Shown here piece after piece: positions 61,601 through 64,000 of a DNA stretch of 64,000 nucleotides. The notes beneath the pieces are model-generated. The model was not told where the DNA came from and made no database searches. It worked only from the letters and a program-made list of their open reading frames with translations. The position numbers and the translations under genes were made by a program. Source of the DNA: Sipunculus nudus (taxonomy: Eukaryota > Annelida > Sipuncula > Golfingiida > Sipunculidae); contig CM049316.1 in the NCBI GenBank assembly GCA_026874595.1, forward strand, positions 25,197,839 through 25,261,838, in the 5' to 3' direction. Every line of letters begins with the position of its first letter. Position 1 is the stretch's first letter.

Positions 61601-62714
61601 ACTAACCGCATATATGCGGCTTAGTACTTATCCAGGATAGCGTAGCGTATTGAAAGAGCACCGAGCTTAGGACACTTGAATACATGATTTCACTCCATAT
61701 TTTACCAAGCGCATGAATCTGTCGATTGTATACGGGACCGCTGTTAGTGTTTTCATATATAGCAAGGACTTCCTTCATATAATATGAAGCGTGACATCAT
61801 AATAAGCAAATGAGAGGGAATATCAGGGTCTCAAAGAACTTTGTGACGCCCTTATATGCAAAAACAGGGATTTACCACACATACCTTACAGGGCTGTAGG
61901 GATAAGAGCACTGGCAGTGCTAGTAATTCATGAGGGTGTGGAAATTAGTTTTTATTTTAATTCAATTTTACTAATTAGAATAATGCTCAAACAATTAACA
62001 CACAAAATAAAATTATTTATGTTTCAAATTCCCTCCATTAACTGATGACAGGACATAGATTTGATGATGTAGGTGTAATCTCGAAAAGTCAAAGTCAAAG
62101 TCTCAAAGTTTACTGTATCTCTGTTGTTAATAATTATTCACTTAAATTTTATGATTTGTTTATGTCTCTTGGAATGTTCAATATGGATAAAGATGCTTAA
62201 TTGGATTAAAATTTTGAAATAATCAATTGTGGGTTATTCGATACAATTTTAAATCACATAATCAAACATTGGAAACAAGAAAAAATCTAGACCATTGAAA
62301 ACATCAGGGGTGGACTTAAAGGGTATGCAGGGAGCGCGGCTCCTCTTTGTACGAATAAAAATCTTGAAAATAGAATAATATACGCTTATAATACCAGTAA
62401 GCAGTGGCTTCGCGCACAGTTTTCTCCTCCATACGCCGGCATATAAAATCTGCTGGAACCCTGGCACATTTGTTTACTTGTGACAAGGTTTTTAGTCCCC
62501 CATCCAACCCTTTCTAAAGTTCCCTGTTTGTGTTAAGAGCTACATCTTGAGATACGTTTCTATGCTTTAGGTGTCTTACCCTGAAGCTGTTGAAAGCCTT
62601 CCTTTTCATCATCTTCATGACCTCCTCGGAGACTTCCGGTTTGGAGCACTGCATGTCCGGTACAGACATGGCGGCGGCAACAGCCAGAACGCAGGCGAGA
62701 ATGAAAACCTTCAT
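58114..62714 (-). CDS. Secreted methionine-rich 12-cysteine protein, 6 coding exons, 214 aa
   Basis: Exons in transcript order: 62714-62580, 60625-60499, 60197-60093, 59379-59265, 58815-58673, 58133-58114. All are GT-AG and the frame is continuous (645 nt). Residues 1-15 (MKVFILACVLAVAAA) are a signal peptide. The mature protein has no membrane segment, looks helical, and has 12 cysteines (23, 50, 80, 100, 120, 128, 139, 146, 160, 170, 179, 208), enough for six disulphides. Met is very frequent, often beside Lys (MKMMKRK, HAMMKK, DVMKKK). A CxxxxxxC-type spacing and basic/amphipathic segments recur in exons B-E. I do not recognise the family. The 12-Cys pattern recalls the extracellular DUF19 domain and, in size, the DUF1397 haemolymph glycoproteins; both are weak resemblances. 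The ATG directly follows an acceptor, so the 5' UTR is in a separate exon. Confidence 0.85.
58565..58612. repeat. (TA)n microsatellite
   Basis: In intron 5 of the 12-Cys gene, about 60 bp after exon 5. Confidence 0.95.
61270..61620. repeat. Degenerate copy of the gene 1 intron-1 transposon family
   Basis: GCxxTGGCTGAAACxA, GTTGCGAxAGGTTC and ACAATGxATTTACATT with CCAGCAGAG-TAT follow each other as in 13320-13500. Located in intron 1 of the 12-Cys gene. Ends not resolved. Confidence 0.5.
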
Positions 62715-63146
62715 CTGGAAATATTTGAAAATTAACGGTTACTTTAACTAAGGTAAAGTGCATAAATATAAACATGCAAATTTATTCCATTTTTAATATT
62801 TCTGAATATGCATGACTAGAAGCGGTAGGGAATCAGTAACTAATAGACTGATATTATATATATAAGCTAGGTAATCCAAGTATATTTTGAACAAAGTATA
62901 TTATTTCTGTTTTATGTTCTGGTAATTTTAATTAAAATAATAAGAAACTTGATGTACCCTTTTCTTATTATTTTATATGATGCCTGTTCATACAATATAT
63001 ATTGCTTCATGAAGAATTATATCTGTACATCTTTAATTTAAAATAAATCCAAATATTTGAAGTATTTTCGAAAGGAATACCTAACCTAAAACAATATTTA
63101 TACTACATATTTCAATGTTAATTGCAATAATTGACTCGTTAAAGTC

Positions 63147-63148
<2 letters not shown>

Positions 63149-63181
<33 letters not shown>
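63149..63181. repeat. (TA)n microsatellite
   Basis: In the 5'-UTR intron of the 12-Cys gene, 40 bp from the UTR exon donor. Confidence 0.95.
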
Positions 63182-63183
<2 letters not shown>

Positions 63184-63221
63184 TGCTACAGAGGATAAGG
63201 TACAACATGGAATCAACTTAC

Positions 63222-63250
63222 CTTGAATCTTTGTTGCGTCTTCAGATGAA
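63222..63250 (-). other. 5'-UTR exon of the 12-Cys gene
   Basis: Minus-strand text ends CAACAAAGATTCAAG followed by GTAAGTTGA, a strong donor. The upstream edge (about 63250) is set from the TATA box. The intron 63221-62715 ends TTTCCAG directly before the ATG. Confidence 0.6.
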
Positions 63251-63275
63251 CTGATGAATTTGGTCCGACCGGTCT

Positions 63276-63286
63276 CCTTATATAGG
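63276..63286 (-). promoter_or_regulatory. TATA box of the 12-Cys gene
   Basis: CCTATATAAGG on the minus strand, about 26-36 nt upstream of the predicted start of the UTR exon. Confidence 0.7.
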
Positions 63287-63299
63287 CTTCACACATTGC

Positions 63300-63744
63300 G
63301 GGGCGGTCATTGGCCAGGCAGCTGGTCAACTGGTCAACTCATTACTGGGCCAGGTAAAAGCTATTCAAACACATCAAAGTTGATTCAGGCCGGGATTTGT
63401 CCATCCAATGCAATTTAAGTAAAGTTTGACCAAATAAATAAAATATAATATCAACAACAGCTCCGTAAATCTGTTTGATCATTTAGTGTGTCGGCTAAAA
63501 AGTAATGAAACACATCAAAGTTGATACAGGCCGCCTGTAGCTCATCACCTGAATTTTAATGGCGTTAGTAAATAACTCTTATTCAAATATTTCTATATGA
63601 TCCATTGAACTGTTTGATCACTTGGTAATTTCGTATATTTATCCTTTAATTTTACGTGTTTTGTCTTTGCCCTGGTCGCATTTTAGAGATATCATAAATC
63701 TTATTAGACATATGTGACAAAATATCTTTGTGGTGACAATTTAG
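63300..63744. other. Upstream of the 12-Cys gene
   Basis: A phrase AACACATCAAAGTTGATxCAG followed by GCCGxxxTT/GT repeats at 63369 and 63510 (141 bp apart). No gene recognised. Confidence 0.4.
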
Positions 63745-63969
63745 GGACGATATATTATAATTGAATGTTTAGTTGTAGGTCTACACTGTATTCTGGTTGA
63801 TACATATGCACCAAATTATGAAAAACATTATGTTGACTTTTATGACAAGATTTTAGAAGAAATTTCGAAAACGAACCATGATTCAAACATTAATGATATA
63901 TGGGGAGGTGACTATTATGTGCACCTAACTGAATATGACGCTGATGGTGGAAGGCCAAAAGTAAAATAA
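63745..63969 (+). mobile_element. LINE endonuclease fragment (L1/Tx1-like)
   Basis: A 74-codon frame reads GRYIIIECLVVGLHCILVDT, then YAPNYEKHYVDFYDKILEEI and WGGDYYVHLTEYDADGG to a stop. The order RYI, YAPN, GGD(F/Y) and D..GG is that of the N-terminal APE endonuclease of L1/Tx1-type elements. Short dead fragment, near the right edge. Confidence 0.65.
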
Positions 63970-64000
63970 ACCTCTGTCAATAAATTATTAGTTATCAATG

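Noticed and set aside
61273-61624. Overlapping 76/74-residue frames in intron 1 of the 12-Cys gene
   Set aside because: Sequence belongs to the TTAA-flanked transposon family, which has no coding role in its complete copy.

Overview
This window is AT-rich eukaryotic nuclear DNA. The genes are built from short exons with GT-AG introns, and the intergenic and intronic space is full of (TA)n arrays, LINE fragments, tRNA-derived SINE-like repeats and small non-autonomous DNA transposons. The digestive-type carboxypeptidases, the low-GC non-coding DNA and the transposon mix suggest a marine invertebrate, perhaps a mollusc or another lophotrochozoan. That assignment is inference; nothing in the window proves a taxon. 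No prokaryotic, organellar or exogenous viral genes were seen.

Layout. 1-3.4 kb: fragments of an L2/CR1-like LINE on the minus strand (APE endonuclease at 1-640, 2A-like motif near 700-730, ORF1 at 2545-3404) around a ~125-bp tandem array. 4.1-11.5 kb: a segmental duplicate of a carboxypeptidase 3' end. It holds an orphan, intact last exon (5521-5720) and downstream sequence, split by later insertions. 12.36-26.81 kb: complete 11-exon zinc carboxypeptidase gene 1 (plus strand, 425 aa). 26.8-37.9 kb: the parent copy of the duplicated 3' flank, an ~85-bp tandem array split by a truncated L2-like LINE, low-complexity DNA and several local repeats. 37.94-53.58 kb: complete 11-exon carboxypeptidase gene 2 (minus strand, 425 aa). 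It converges on gene 1, with the same exon lengths and intron phases. 53.6-58.1 kb: intergenic. 58.11-63.25 kb: a six-coding-exon gene (minus strand, 214 aa) for a secreted, methionine-rich protein with 12 cysteines in its mature part, plus a 5'-UTR exon and TATA box. 63.7-64.0 kb: a LINE endonuclease fragment on the plus strand.

Both carboxypeptidases have a signal peptide, an activation propeptide and an M14A catalytic domain with all zinc ligands, the catalytic Glu and a carboxypeptidase-B-type Asp in the specificity pocket. They are therefore probably secreted zymogens that remove C-terminal Lys/Arg during protein digestion. Both replace the usual gate tyrosine (Tyr248 in bovine CPA numbering) with glycine, and the orphan exon cannot encode tyrosine there either. 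Exons 9 and 11 are nearly identical between the copies while exon 10 between them is very diverged, which suggests patchy gene conversion. The third gene is unrelated in sequence and I could not assign it a function. I found no new multi-gene system; the most noteworthy features are the carboxypeptidase cluster and the 12-Cys secreted protein.
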